Position numbers and translations under genes: made by a program. The notes beneath the pieces are model-generated. The model made no database searches and was not told the DNA's origin. It worked only from the letters and a program-made list of their open reading frames with translations. Source: an uncultured Idiomarina sp. (lineage in GTDB: Bacteria; Pseudomonadota; Gammaproteobacteria; Enterobacterales; Alteromonadaceae). From it: a DNA stretch of 64,000 nt. This document shows positions 46,465 through 55,940 of this stretch, piece after piece. The stretch spans positions 124,001-188,000 of the forward strand of contig CAMPHF010000006.1 in NCBI GenBank assembly GCA_946885915.1, in the 5' to 3' direction. Within the stretch, counting starts at the first letter, position 1; each line of letters starts with the position of its first letter.

Positions 46465-47421
46465 TTAACCGCCCAGTAACTGCAACGCTGCCTGCGGCCG
46501 CTGGTTGGCCTGGGCCAAGATAGTCTGTGACGCCTGCTGTAAGATCTGCGCTTGGGTTAACTTCGCAGTTTCCGCAGCAAAGTCAGCATCTTTAATGCGT
46601 GATTTCGCAGCTTCTAGGTTCTCCGCAACGTTACCTTGGTTACGAATAGTAGACTGGAAGCGGTTCTGCACAGCACCTAGCTCTGCACGCTTCTTATCTA
46701 CCACGGCAATCAACGCATCCATACCGGCAAGCACAACTTGAGCGTTTGCTTGGCTAGATACCGAGATACCTGATGCCGTGAATACGCCAGCAAAATCATT
46801 AGCATCTGCTGAAGCTGAGAAAACTGAGCCAGCTAAAGCTGAAACAGTATCACCCGTTACCGCTGAAGCGACACTCGCGATACCAGATAAAGTGAAACCG
46901 CCACCAGCTGTTAACGAGTTGGCAGTACCGCCCACTGTTTGCATGTTGAATTCAATGATCTGGTTCGCGTCAGCACCTACTTGGAAGCTGGCTGAGTAAG
47001 AGCCATCTAGCAAGTTCTGGCCACCAAAGGTGGTGTCGCTGGCGATCCGGTTCACTTCTTCCATCAATACGCGGATTTCTTCTTGAATCGCTAAGCGGTC
47101 TTCGTCGGTGTTTGAACCGTTCGAAGCCTGCTGCGCCAACGTCCGTACCCGCTGGAATGAACGGGTCATTTCATCCAATGCACCCTCTGCAGTTTGCGCT
47201 AATGAAATACCGTCGTTGGCGTTACGGTTACCTTGGTTCAGACCCATAATTTGCGAGTCCAAACGGTTTGAGATTTGTAAGCCTGCTGCATCGTCCGCTG
47301 CGCTGTTAATACGCAAACCTGATGACAAACGCTTGAAAGCTTGGTCGAGTTGGTTACCTGAGTTGATCAATTGACGCTGAGCGTTCAAAGAACTCACGTT
47401 GGTGTTTACATATAATGGCAT
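46465..47421 (-). CDS. Flagellin, type B copy 1
   Basis: A 318-residue flagellin with the same D0/D1 ends as type A but a different central segment (residues about 165-225) and an extra Gly at the C-terminus. GGAG lies seven bases before the ATG. It differs from type B copy 2 by Asn in place of Gly in LINSGNQLDQ and by silent changes confined to the first 25 codons. Monocistronic, with sigma-28 promoter at 47470-47496. Terminal parts are almost identical in DNA to type A, a sign of gene conversion among the paralogues. Confidence 0.96.
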   Translation of the reverse strand: MPLYVNTNVSSLNAQRQLINSGNQLDQAFKRLSSGLRINSAADDAAGLQISNRLDSQIMGLNQGNRNANDGISLAQTAEGALDEMTRSFQRVRTLAQQASNGSNTDEDRLAIQEEIRVLMEEVNRIASDTTFGGQNLLDGSYSASFQVGADANQIIEFNMQTVGGTANSLTAGGGFTLSGIASVASAVTGDTVSALAGSVFSASADANDFAGVFTASGISVSSQANAQVVLAGMDALIAVVDKKRAELGAVQNRFQSTIRNQGNVAENLEAAKSRIKDADFAAETAKLTQAQILQQASQTILAQANQRPQAALQLLGG

Positions 47422-47469
47422 GGTCGTGCTCCGCTAATTAAATCAAAAAGTAATTGCCTTGTGATTAAA

Positions 47470-47496
47470 TTATCGGCGCCATCCTTATTATCTTTA
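47470..47496 (-). promoter_or_regulatory. Sigma-28 promoter of flagellin type B copy 1
   Basis: Minus strand TAAA (47493-47496), 15 bases, GCCGATAA (47470-47477): a perfect -10 and the canonical spacing. This is the best sigma-28 site in the window. Confidence 0.92.
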
Positions 47497-47503
47497 GAAA
47501 AAT

Positions 47504-47543
47504 AAAAGATCTTGCCAGAAAGCATCTAGCAAGATCTTTTTTA
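47504..47543. terminator. Terminator after flagellin type A copy 2
   Basis: AAAAGATCTTGC and GCAAGATCTTTTTT flank a 13-base loop; A-run and T-run on both sides make it usable in either direction. Unrelated to the terminator after type A copy 1, so this spacer is not part of the duplicated block. Confidence 0.85.
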
Positions 47544-47570
47544 TCATTATTAATCAGTTAGTTATATTAA

Positions 47571-48524
47571 CTACCCGAGTAACTGCAACGCTGCCTGCGG
47601 CCGCTGGTTAGCCTGGGCCAAAATAACCTGGCTCGCCTGCTGTAAGATCTGCGCTTGAGTTAACTTCGCAGTTTCCGCAGCAAAGTCAGCATCTTTAATG
47701 CGTGATTTCGCAGCTTCTAGGTTCTCCGCAACGTTACCTTGGTTACGAATAGTAGACTGGAAGCGGTTCTGCACAGCACCTAGCTCTGCACGCTTCTTAT
47801 CTACCACTGCAATCAACGCATCCATACCGGCAAGCACAACTTGAGCGTTTGCTTGGCTAGACACAGAAATACCTGTTGCAGTAAAGATTGTTGCAAAATC
47901 TGCAGCATCCGCATCAGCTGAGAAGCTTGTGCCTGCTAACGTAGACACTTGGTCACCGGTTACCGCAGAAGCAACACTTGCAATACCTGACAGCGTGAAG
48001 CCACCAGCTGCGGTCAATGAGTTCGAAGAACCACCCACAGTTTGCATGTTGAATTCAATGATCTGGTTCGCGTCTGCACCTACTTGGAAGCTGGCTTCAT
48101 AAGAGCCATCTAATAAGTTCTGGCCACCAAAAGTGGTGTCGCTGGCGATCCGGTTCACTTCTTCCATCAATACGCGGATTTCTTCTTGAATCGCTAAGCG
48201 GTCTTCGTCGGTGTTTGAACCGTTCGAAGCCTGCTGCGCCAACGTCCGTACCCGCTGGAATGAACGGGTCATTTCATCCAATGCACCCTCTGCAGTTTGC
48301 GCTAATGAAATACCGTCGTTGGCGTTACGGTTACCTTGGTTTAGACCCATAATTTGTGAGTCTAAGCGGTTTGAAATTTGTAAGCCTGCTGCATCGTCGG
48401 CCGCGCTGTTAATACGCAAACCAGATGATAAACGCTTGAAAGCTTGGTCGAGCTGACCACCTGAATTGATCAACTGACGCTGAGCATTCAATGAGCTGAC
48501 GTTGGTGTTTACATATAATGGCAT
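47571..48524 (-). CDS. Flagellin, type A copy 2
   Basis: A 317-residue flagellin with the same protein sequence as the gene at 45253-46206 and, as far as I can compare by eye, the same DNA over the coding region. The stop codon differs (TAG here, TAA in copy 1) because the duplicated block ends there. Promoter, leader hairpin and ribosome site are the same as in copy 1. ATG 48524 chosen on the same grounds. Confidence 0.96.
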   Translation of the reverse strand: MPLYVNTNVSSLNAQRQLINSGGQLDQAFKRLSSGLRINSAADDAAGLQISNRLDSQIMGLNQGNRNANDGISLAQTAEGALDEMTRSFQRVRTLAQQASNGSNTDEDRLAIQEEIRVLMEEVNRIASDTTFGGQNLLDGSYEASFQVGADANQIIEFNMQTVGGSSNSLTAAGGFTLSGIASVASAVTGDQVSTLAGTSFSADADAADFATIFTATGISVSSQANAQVVLAGMDALIAVVDKKRAELGAVQNRFQSTIRNQGNVAENLEAAKSRIKDADFAAETAKLTQAQILQQASQVILAQANQRPQAALQLLG

Positions 48525-48585
48525 CTTCATGCTCCTCATTTAAATGGACGTCACTTGTGCTCATCAAGGGGAGCGAACCAAGCTT

Positions 48586-48603
48586 GGATTTATCGGTAAA
48601 TCC
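48586..48603 (-). other. Stem-loop near the 5' end of the type A flagellin mRNA (copy 2)
   Basis: Same GGATTTA-CCGA-TAAATCC hairpin as at 46268-46285, in the second copy of the duplicated block. Confidence 0.6.
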
Positions 48604-48616
48604 TTCGTCATTCAAG

Positions 48617-48644
48617 CTATCGGCAACAGAAGCGGCAAGCTTTA
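48617..48644 (-). promoter_or_regulatory. Sigma-28 promoter of flagellin type A copy 2
   Basis: Exact copy, 2318 bases away, of the promoter at 46299-46326 (TAAA, 16 bases, GCCGATAG). Confidence 0.85.
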
Positions 48645-48718
48645 GCCCTTTTTTACTATTTTCGGCATTTTTTTGCCGCTTTTATTTCAAGCTATTGTTT
48701 TATATGAGCTTTAGATAC

Positions 48719-48748
48719 AAAAAAGCCAGAGCGATGGCTCTGGCTTTT
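48719..48748 (-). terminator. Terminator after flagellin type B copy 2
   Basis: Exact copy of the hairpin and T-run at 46401-46430. Confidence 0.9.
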
Positions 48749-48782
48749 AATATCTCTAAAAACGCTGAGAGAGGTTGGGCGA

Positions 48783-49739
48783 TTAACCGCCCAGTAACTG
48801 CAACGCTGCCTGCGGCCGCTGGTTGGCCTGGGCCAAGATAGTCTGTGACGCCTGCTGTAAGATCTGCGCTTGGGTTAACTTCGCAGTTTCCGCAGCAAAG
48901 TCAGCATCTTTAATGCGTGATTTCGCAGCTTCTAGGTTCTCCGCAACGTTACCTTGGTTACGAATAGTAGACTGGAAGCGGTTCTGCACAGCACCTAGCT
49001 CTGCACGCTTCTTATCTACCACGGCAATCAACGCATCCATACCGGCAAGCACAACTTGAGCGTTTGCTTGGCTAGATACCGAGATACCTGATGCCGTGAA
49101 TACGCCAGCAAAATCATTAGCATCTGCTGAAGCTGAGAAAACTGAGCCAGCTAAAGCTGAAACAGTATCACCCGTTACCGCTGAAGCGACACTCGCGATA
49201 CCAGATAAAGTGAAACCGCCACCAGCTGTTAACGAGTTGGCAGTACCGCCCACTGTTTGCATGTTGAATTCAATGATCTGGTTCGCGTCAGCACCTACTT
49301 GGAAGCTGGCTGAGTAAGAGCCATCTAGCAAGTTCTGGCCACCAAAGGTGGTGTCGCTGGCGATCCGGTTCACTTCTTCCATCAATACGCGGATTTCTTC
49401 TTGAATCGCTAAGCGGTCTTCGTCGGTGTTTGAACCGTTCGAAGCCTGCTGCGCCAACGTCCGTACCCGCTGGAATGAACGGGTCATTTCATCCAATGCA
49501 CCCTCTGCAGTTTGCGCTAATGAAATACCGTCGTTGGCGTTACGGTTACCTTGGTTCAGACCCATAATTTGCGAGTCCAAACGGTTTGAGATTTGTAAGC
49601 CTGCTGCATCGTCCGCTGCGCTGTTAATACGCAAACCTGATGACAAACGCTTGAAAGCTTGGTCGAGTTGGCCGCCAGAATTAATCAACTGACGTTGAGC
49701 ATTTAATGAACTGACGTTGGTGTTTACATATAATGGCAT
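48783..49739 (-). CDS. Flagellin, type B copy 2
   Basis: A 318-residue flagellin, the same protein as 46465-47421 except Gly for Asn in LINSGGQLDQ. Its upstream region is unlike that of copy 1 and carries a different sigma-28 promoter (49776-49802), so the two type B genes may be expressed at different levels. It directly follows flgL on the same strand with a 78-base gap. Confidence 0.96.
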   Translation of the reverse strand: MPLYVNTNVSSLNAQRQLINSGGQLDQAFKRLSSGLRINSAADDAAGLQISNRLDSQIMGLNQGNRNANDGISLAQTAEGALDEMTRSFQRVRTLAQQASNGSNTDEDRLAIQEEIRVLMEEVNRIASDTTFGGQNLLDGSYSASFQVGADANQIIEFNMQTVGGTANSLTAGGGFTLSGIASVASAVTGDTVSALAGSVFSASADANDFAGVFTASGISVSSQANAQVVLAGMDALIAVVDKKRAELGAVQNRFQSTIRNQGNVAENLEAAKSRIKDADFAAETAKLTQAQILQQASQTILAQANQRPQAALQLLGG

Positions 49740-49775
49740 GGTCGTGCTCCTAAGATATTTCTGCCTCGTACTTAG

Positions 49776-49802
49776 TTATCGACACATGCCAAAAGAGCTT
49801 TA
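49776..49802 (-). promoter_or_regulatory. Sigma-28 promoter of flagellin type B copy 2
   Basis: Minus strand TAAA (49799-49802), 15 bases, GTCGATAA (49776-49783), one mismatch in the -10. It starts only 17 bases beyond the flgL stop, and no terminator hairpin is seen between them, so some read-through from flgL is possible. Confidence 0.8.
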
Positions 49803-49817
49803 ATGTTTCTGCGAAAA

Positions 49818-51038
49818 TTAGCGTAAAAAATCAAACAAACTAAGGTTAGATATACGGCTAAACACCTGCTGTGACGCCGAATAAATAGTTTCGTTCTTGA
49901 TCAAATCAGTCACCGCCACTGAATAATCCACATCACTAATGTCTGAACGTGCTTTTTTGTTCACAATCGCCAAATCTGCGTTGCTCAAGCGCGCACTTTC
50001 CATCACATTTAAGCGCGCACCCACCGAGGCTTGCACGTCAGTTAAGGTATCAATTGACCCAGTGAATGAATCCAATGCCGAAGCAATTTCCGCGCGATAC
50101 AAACCTTTGTCATCCAGCGATCCCTCTAACGCATCAGCTAGGTCGCGGATTTGGGTTAACACATTGCGCGCCACTGGCTCGCCAATACTGTAAGCAATGG
50201 TATCACCAGCCACAGCATCTCGATTAGGTTGAAAACTTATACCGTTGAATTCAATACTATCGCCCGAGTTATAGGCCGTTGGTCCCTGCAATACGGTACC
50301 GTTACCATCCACAATCTCGTAACTGTTAGCTGCTAAAAAGTTAATGTTGAATTCCGTCGCGCCAGGGTCACCGGCATCCCAATTATTCAACTGAAAATCA
50401 ATTGCTGCTTGACGATCGGTCACACTCACTTCGCGGACTAGACCGCCATTGGTGATCTCTAAATCTAACCGATAAGATTCAGTCGTAAATACACTACTGC
50501 CCGGATCGCCAGCTGGCATTTTCAAGGTTGGTGAGAGCTGTATGGTGCGTTGCCCATCATCCCCTACATACTCATAAACATCACGTAACTCATCGAATTC
50601 CATCGGCTGAATACGATTCTGAAAACCGGCAAAAATATATTCTCCCGATTCATCCTGAGTATTACTGAAATCAAACACCGCTTGCTCAATCTGGCGCAAC
50701 TCTAACGCCAATGCTTCGCGGTTCTCTGCACTATATGAACCATTACCCGCTTGCACCGCTAACACGCGAGCACGCTGCACCGCGGTCACAATATTTGATA
50801 ACACACTCTCTTCTCGCCCCAAGTTGTTCTCAAGCGTAATAGAGTTGCGATCAAACTGCTCGTTTTGTCCGATTTTCTCATTCAGGTTGAGCACCTGAGA
50901 GTTACCAATCGGATCATCCGCAGGGCTTAAAATTCGCGTCTGCTTGGTTAACTGTAACTGCACCTTATCGAGTCGCTGCTGCGAGGTTTGCAGGTTAGTT
51001 AAGCCGCGTAAGAACTGTAAATTAGTGCTAATTCTCAT
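49818..51038 (-). CDS. flgL: FlgL, hook-filament junction protein
   Basis: A 406-residue HAP3. Flagellin-like N-terminus MRISTNLQFLRGLTNLQTSQ and C-terminus ISDVDYSVAVTDLIKNETIY flank a variable centre. It joins hook cap FlgK to the filament. Last gene of flgFGHIJKL, 5 bases after flgK. Confidence 0.95.
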   Translation of the reverse strand: MRISTNLQFLRGLTNLQTSQQRLDKVQLQLTKQTRILSPADDPIGNSQVLNLNEKIGQNEQFDRNSITLENNLGREESVLSNIVTAVQRARVLAVQAGNGSYSAENREALALELRQIEQAVFDFSNTQDESGEYIFAGFQNRIQPMEFDELRDVYEYVGDDGQRTIQLSPTLKMPAGDPGSSVFTTESYRLDLEITNGGLVREVSVTDRQAAIDFQLNNWDAGDPGATEFNINFLAANSYEIVDGNGTVLQGPTAYNSGDSIEFNGISFQPNRDAVAGDTIAYSIGEPVARNVLTQIRDLADALEGSLDDKGLYRAEIASALDSFTGSIDTLTDVQASVGARLNVMESARLSNADLAIVNKKARSDISDVDYSVAVTDLIKNETIYSASQQVFSRISNLSLFDFLR

Positions 51039-51043
51039 ATGAA

Positions 51044-53062
51044 TTACCTAACCGCGTTCAATAACGTTTCAAAAATGGTCTGCGCCGTCGACATAATGCG
51101 CGCAGATGCAGAGTAGGCTTGCTGAAACTGAATCAAGTTCGCCGCCTCTTCGTCCAAATTCACCCCAGATTGCGACTCATATAAAGCACGAGTCTGATCG
51201 CGAATGGCGATGGCAGAATCTCGTAATACCCGATTCTGACTCACCAAGCTACCGACGTCAGATACCAAGCGCGCATAGCTCTCGTTAAACGTCATCGTCG
51301 GATCATCGGCTTCGGCACCATCGCGCCGCACTAAGTTTTGGCGCTGTAAATCCGCCAGCGCCTGGCCGTTGGTATTGTCGTCAAAACCGTTGGTGTTATA
51401 TTCAATACGGAATTCATCACCTACGGCTGGCTCACCGCGGATGGTCACATCATAATCAGGTGTACCACCCACAATTTGGGTCACAATATTACGTAAATCG
51501 GTTGCGCCCGTGAGCGTGCCGAGCGAGTTTCCGGCCACGTCAAATAGCTCCAGATCGTAGGCATTACCAGTTTGACCGGTAATTTCAATACGTGCCGGAG
51601 CCGCAGCATCCAAGGTATTGTTGGTGGTGTCATAGAATGCACCGGGGTTATTAATCTGGCTAATTTCAAATGCTGCCGAGCCTTGGTTATTAATATCACT
51701 AATCACCCGAATTGGGTTGGCCAGTGCAATATCTTCAGGTCGACGCGCAGTAAAGCGCACCTCAGAAGCCGCACTTTCCGCAGGTTTAATAATGTAACTG
51801 TCACCCGCAACGGCGCCTGCTGATACATCTATCTGTAGCCCTAATTCCGCCAAATCATCGGTGCCTGGCGCAGCGCCTACATCACCGGTGACGACCGCAG
51901 CACCGGCAATGGGTTGGCCATTGCTATCAACTGGCACCACTTCAAATTGGGTGGCGCTAGTCATGGTAATGCGTAAATTTTCGGACGGAAATGATTCACT
52001 ATTTCCCTCCAGTATGCGCGCATTTATCGTGGCGGTACCGGCATTATCATCGTTGGCTAAGCCCGCCGCTTCCGTGAGCGATAAATCAAACAATTTAACC
52101 CCAAGCTGATTATCTAAATCCATACCGCGTTGGTTTTGCTCATTCACGGCATCAGCAATTCGCACCGCTAGTTGACCTAAACGGCGCTGGGCGGTCATCA
52201 AAATATCATCTCGATAGTCTAAGTAGCCACCTAGCGAACCCCCAACTTGATCATTAGGCACCAAGAAAGTTGCTTCGCCGCCACTACTGGCGAATTCTTT
52301 TTGTAGCACCAATTCTAAACGTTCAGTGTCAGGATTATTGCGCATCGTTAGCGCGTTAAACTCGTTGTTTTCGAGCACTAACGGCTGACCACTTTTTAAG
52401 TTCACCGAAATCGTGCCGTTCTTGTTCTCAATGGTGCTAAATTCAATCAATTCAGCCAGTTTACGCAATTCTTCATCGCGCTGATTCATCAGCGCATTCA
52501 AATCGCCATTATCATTATTGCGAGCACTTGCCGTCGATACCCGACGGTTCAATTCATTAATATTTTCCGCCAATGCATTAATACGATCTGTCGTTAAGCG
52601 CATCCGATCGTTAATGATCTGCTCTTGGTCATCAAGGTACTGAGAAAAGTCATTAAACTTAGTCACCATCGCGCCCGCATCGGCAATCACCAACTGCCGC
52701 GCCGTGACCGAACCCGGGTCATTGTTTGCATCTTGCAAGGTGTTGAAGAACTTCTCAATTGATGACGCCACATTGGTGGTGCTGTCACCGAGTAGGGTAT
52801 CGAGCTGCTCGGCTTGCTGCAGATTCGCTTCGTAAAAACTGACTTTGGAAATATCGGTGCGCAGTTGCCGGTTCGAGAACTCGTCAATCATCCGTTGCAC
52901 GCGCACGCGCTCAAGCCCACCTAAGGAGCTCTCCACGTACTCAGTTCGCTCACGCACGTAGCTTGGGGTGTTGGTATTATTAATGTTTTTACCAACAATA
53001 TTTAAGCTTTGCTGATGCGCCAGCACGCCTTGTTTGGCGATATCTAATAAGCTGAAACTCAT
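51044..53062 (-). CDS. flgK: FlgK, hook-filament junction protein
   Basis: A 672-residue HAP1. N-terminal SLLDIAKQGVLAHQQSLNIV and NINNTNTPSYVRERTEYVES are the rod/hook-family signature; C-terminal NLDEEAANLIQFQQAYSASA closes the D0 coiled coil. Longer than the E. coli protein (547) because of an expanded middle. Follows flgJ after 10 bases. Confidence 0.95.
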   Translation of the reverse strand: MSFSLLDIAKQGVLAHQQSLNIVGKNINNTNTPSYVRERTEYVESSLGGLERVRVQRMIDEFSNRQLRTDISKVSFYEANLQQAEQLDTLLGDSTTNVASSIEKFFNTLQDANNDPGSVTARQLVIADAGAMVTKFNDFSQYLDDQEQIINDRMRLTTDRINALAENINELNRRVSTASARNNDNGDLNALMNQRDEELRKLAELIEFSTIENKNGTISVNLKSGQPLVLENNEFNALTMRNNPDTERLELVLQKEFASSGGEATFLVPNDQVGGSLGGYLDYRDDILMTAQRRLGQLAVRIADAVNEQNQRGMDLDNQLGVKLFDLSLTEAAGLANDDNAGTATINARILEGNSESFPSENLRITMTSATQFEVVPVDSNGQPIAGAAVVTGDVGAAPGTDDLAELGLQIDVSAGAVAGDSYIIKPAESAASEVRFTARRPEDIALANPIRVISDINNQGSAAFEISQINNPGAFYDTTNNTLDAAAPARIEITGQTGNAYDLELFDVAGNSLGTLTGATDLRNIVTQIVGGTPDYDVTIRGEPAVGDEFRIEYNTNGFDDNTNGQALADLQRQNLVRRDGAEADDPTMTFNESYARLVSDVGSLVSQNRVLRDSAIAIRDQTRALYESQSGVNLDEEAANLIQFQQAYSASARIMSTAQTIFETLLNAVR

Positions 53063-53072
53063 GCTTGTGTTC

Positions 53073-54089
53073 CTACTCTGCGCTTGCCGTTAGCGGCAAT
53101 GCGGCTGCCGATTGGCCGTTAGCGGCGGCTAGTTGCCGCTGCCCAAGTAACTGCTCTATGCGTTGTTGTAAACGACTGATCTTGTCTGCATATTGCGGAT
53201 CTGTTGCGTAACCGGCTTGTTGTAAGCCTGTCACAAAGGCCGCATCATCCTGACCAGCACTCACTGCTGGTTGATAACGAGGGTTGTCTTGCAAGAACCG
53301 TACAAAATCGTCAAAACTTTGTTCATAACCCGGATAAACCCGAAATGCAGCACGTTCCCGCTTCGCAATCCCATCTCGATATTCTAAGGTTTGCACATGA
53401 GCTTTCTCGCCTGACCAACGCTCATCGGCCTTAATGTTAAATAAGTTGTAACTCGAACCCTGCCGAGAACCGGGCACTAGCCGACTACCCCAGCCGGTTT
53501 CTAACGCAGCTTGAGCCAACAATACGCTGGGCGCTACGCCTAACTTTTCTGCAGCTTGTTGCGCCAGCGGTTGGAGTTGCTCAACAAATTGCTCTGGTGA
53601 GGCAAAGGCTTGATGTCGTTGCGCACCATAGTACTTTTCAATCACGCGCACAGGCGCGCTAGGTTGGCGTGTCTCGGCCGACAGCTCCGGTCGATGTGGT
53701 AGCTCCAGTTCAGCGCCAGCACGACCTTGGTCAGGTACCCGATGAATATTTTGCAGCCCACTAAACTGCTCAACTAACAAATCAGCGAGCCCTAAATTAC
53801 CACTTAAACTTTTACTTAACTCACCGTCATACATGTCGCGGTACATTTTGCTATACCGACTGTTCAACGGATTATCTTGCTCAAAAACCGCGTTTGCTTC
53901 GCGCATACTTTTGAGCACCATACCCAAAAAGATTGACTCGAATTGCTCAGCTGCCTCGCGCAACGCCTGTGGGTCGTTTTTAAACCCGCGCTGCCGCAAT
54001 TGGTCCATACTGTCGAGGCTTTGTTGCGACTGCGAGCGACGCAACTCAGCTGACATATCAACCGGCAAAGACATTGAGCTATCGGTCAT
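53073..54089 (-). CDS. flgJ: FlgJ, rod-cap protein with peptidoglycan hydrolase domain
   Basis: A 338-residue two-domain protein. The N-terminal rod-assembly domain (QFESIFLGMVLKSMREANAV, MYRDMYDGELSKSLSGNLGL) is followed by a GH73 glucosaminidase domain (PSVLLAQAALETGWGSRLVP with the catalytic Glu). It opens the peptidoglycan layer for the rod. ATG 54089 rather than the GTG one codon upstream; AAGGG lies eight bases ahead. Confidence 0.94.
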   Translation of the reverse strand: MTDSSMSLPVDMSAELRRSQSQQSLDSMDQLRQRGFKNDPQALREAAEQFESIFLGMVLKSMREANAVFEQDNPLNSRYSKMYRDMYDGELSKSLSGNLGLADLLVEQFSGLQNIHRVPDQGRAGAELELPHRPELSAETRQPSAPVRVIEKYYGAQRHQAFASPEQFVEQLQPLAQQAAEKLGVAPSVLLAQAALETGWGSRLVPGSRQGSSYNLFNIKADERWSGEKAHVQTLEYRDGIAKRERAAFRVYPGYEQSFDDFVRFLQDNPRYQPAVSAGQDDAAFVTGLQQAGYATDPQYADKISRLQQRIEQLLGQRQLAAANGQSAAALPLTASAE

Positions 54090-54101
54090 CACAGCAGCCC
54101 T

Positions 54102-55208
54102 TTAAATCACGATCAGTTCGCCGGAAATAGCACCGGCTTGTTTGAGCGCTTCCAATACCGCCACAATATCGCTGGGACCGGCGCCAATGGCATTAATAGC
54201 ACGCACTAGATCATCCAATGACACACCCGGATCAAACACAAACATCCGCGCATCATCTTCATTAATATCAACAATACTTTGTGGGGTTACTGCTGTTTCG
54301 CCTCCCGCAAACGGGTTAGGCTGGTTCACTTGAATATTCTCAGCAATAGTCACTTGAATATCGCCATGGGCCACGGCTGCCGGCCGTAACTTCACGTTCT
54401 GGCCAACCACTACGGTACCGCTGCGACTATTGACCACGATGCGAGCTGCGCCATCCGCCGGGTTAAACTCGATATTTTCCAGCATCGACATATAGCTAAC
54501 GCGCTGACCTAGATCCCGCGGTGCCGACACTTGTACCGAAGTGGCATCTTGCGCAATCGCGGTGCCGGGTCCCATCATGTCGTTAATCGCTTCAGCCATC
54601 CGTTGCGCCGTCGTGAAATCGGATTGATGCAGGTTTAAGGTAAGGAAGTCACTATTGGCAAATGGCGAAGCCACTTCCCGTTCAACGGTCGCGCCGCCAG
54701 GAATGCGTCCAACCGTCGGCGTGTTGATCACGATTTTAGAGCCATCTAAACCTTCAGCGCCTAAACCACTGACAATGAGGCTACCTTGTGCCACCGCGTA
54801 AATTTCACCGTTAGCGCCACGTAAGTATGTTTGTAGCAAGGTGCCGCCAGTCAGACTATCGGCGCTGCCAACTGAGGACACCGTAACGTCAATGGTCTGG
54901 CCGGGCTTGGCAAAGGCTGGAAGATCAGCATGCACGGCCACTGCCGCGACATTATTGATTTTCGGCCGTTCGTTCGCTGGAATATTAATACCAAAATTGC
55001 GCAGCATGGTCCGGAAGGTTTGATCAGTGAACGGCGTCTGTTCGCCCGTGCCGGGCAAACCAACAACTAACCCATAACCGATGAGCGAGTTAGCCCGTAC
55101 GCCCTGCACCATCGCGACATCTTTAATGCGTTCTGCGTGCGCGGGAGGTAAAGTTAGCACCAGGCTTAGTAGCGCGGTTTTGAGCAAAAACTTTGCGATA
55201 TTTGTCAT
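54102..55208 (-). CDS. flgI: FlgI, flagellar P-ring protein
   Basis: A 368-residue periplasmic protein with a signal peptide ([15 protein letters not shown]) and the conserved [19 protein letters not shown] start of the mature protein. AAGGAG is at the right distance from ATG 55208; an ATG two codons earlier is too close to it. Forms the ring in the peptidoglycan layer with FlgA help. Confidence 0.95.
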   Translation of the reverse strand: MTNIAKFLLKTALLSLVLTLPPAHAERIKDVAMVQGVRANSLIGYGLVVGLPGTGEQTPFTDQTFRTMLRNFGINIPANERPKINNVAAVAVHADLPAFAKPGQTIDVTVSSVGSADSLTGGTLLQTYLRGANGEIYAVAQGSLIVSGLGAEGLDGSKIVINTPTVGRIPGGATVEREVASPFANSDFLTLNLHQSDFTTAQRMAEAINDMMGPGTAIAQDATSVQVSAPRDLGQRVSYMSMLENIEFNPADGAARIVVNSRSGTVVVGQNVKLRPAAVAHGDIQVTIAENIQVNQPNPFAGGETAVTPQSIVDINEDDARMFVFDPGVSLDDLVRAINAIGAGPSDIVAVLEALKQAGAISGELIVI

Positions 55209-55221
55209 CTGCATGACTCCT

Positions 55222-55920
55222 TTACAACGGCCACCAAGAGCTATTGAAAAACTTCGTTAACCAGCCAGGCTCTTGCACCTGTGCTAACGAACCCGTACCG
55301 CTGTATTCAATTCGCGCATTCGCTACCCGCATCGATGGAATCGTATTATCCGCAGACACATCTTCTGGTCGCAACATGCCGGTCAGCCGAATATATTCAT
55401 CGCCGGTGTTAATTTTCATCCACTTCTCACCGCGCACAATCAAATTGCCATTCGGTAACACCTTAATCACCGTTACCGTAATTTGGCCATTCAAACTATT
55501 GCTCTGACCAGAGTCTGCCTCACCACTAAAATCACGCGAACCACCTAAACTAGCACTCAACGGATTACCACCAATCGTAATTGGCCGCCCGAAAATTTCA
55601 GGAGCCGCAAGTTCTGCATTAGATTCTTTGGCAGTTTCAGTTGTCGCCGACTTGGAGGCCGTAGTTTGCTCTTCCAACACCACGGTAATGATGTCGCCCA
55701 AGCGCCGCGCTTTAATGTCGGAGTACAACTCATCTGCATATTGGGCTTGGAACAAGCTGCCCGTAGGCACCACAGGTTCACGGCGATCTTCGGGCAATAC
55801 CGGCGCATAAAAAGGGTCATTCGGCATCGGTTGCCCCGCGTTATTGCTCGCACAGGCAGTTAAGCCCAGCGCAAGTAACGCTAACCCCCAATATTGCAGC
55901 GATTTAATGGCTACCGACAT
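55222..55920 (-). CDS. flgH: FlgH, flagellar L-ring lipoprotein
   Basis: A 232-residue lipoprotein with lipobox LTAC following a short hydrophobic leader. [20 protein letters not shown] and [18 protein letters not shown] are FlgH signatures. ATG 55920 has GAGGT five bases upstream. It builds the outer-membrane ring. Confidence 0.95.
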   Translation of the reverse strand: MSVAIKSLQYWGLALLALGLTACASNNAGQPMPNDPFYAPVLPEDRREPVVPTGSLFQAQYADELYSDIKARRLGDIITVVLEEQTTASKSATTETAKESNAELAAPEIFGRPITIGGNPLSASLGGSRDFSGEADSGQSNSLNGQITVTVIKVLPNGNLIVRGEKWMKINTGDEYIRLTGMLRPEDVSADNTIPSMRVANARIEYSGTGSLAQVQEPGWLTKFFNSSWWPL

Positions 55921-55940
55921 AAGCACCTCTACCTGTTTCG

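Larger units (their letters stand above)
45257..49671. repeat. Tandem duplication of a two-flagellin unit, period 2318 bases
   Basis: The block 45257-47353 recurs at 47575-49671, about 2097 bases each, with no difference found where I compared them line by line. It covers flagellin A, its promoter and leader, the terminator and nearly all of flagellin B. Divergence resumes abruptly at both ends: at the flagellin A stop codon and about 25 codons into flagellin B. The non-repeated spacer is 47354-47574. Confidence 0.92.

Noticed and set aside
46200..46523. Plus-strand open frame antisense to flagellin, repeated at 48518-48841
   Set aside because: Its duplication only reflects the flagellin repeat; it runs through a promoter and a terminator and resembles no protein.
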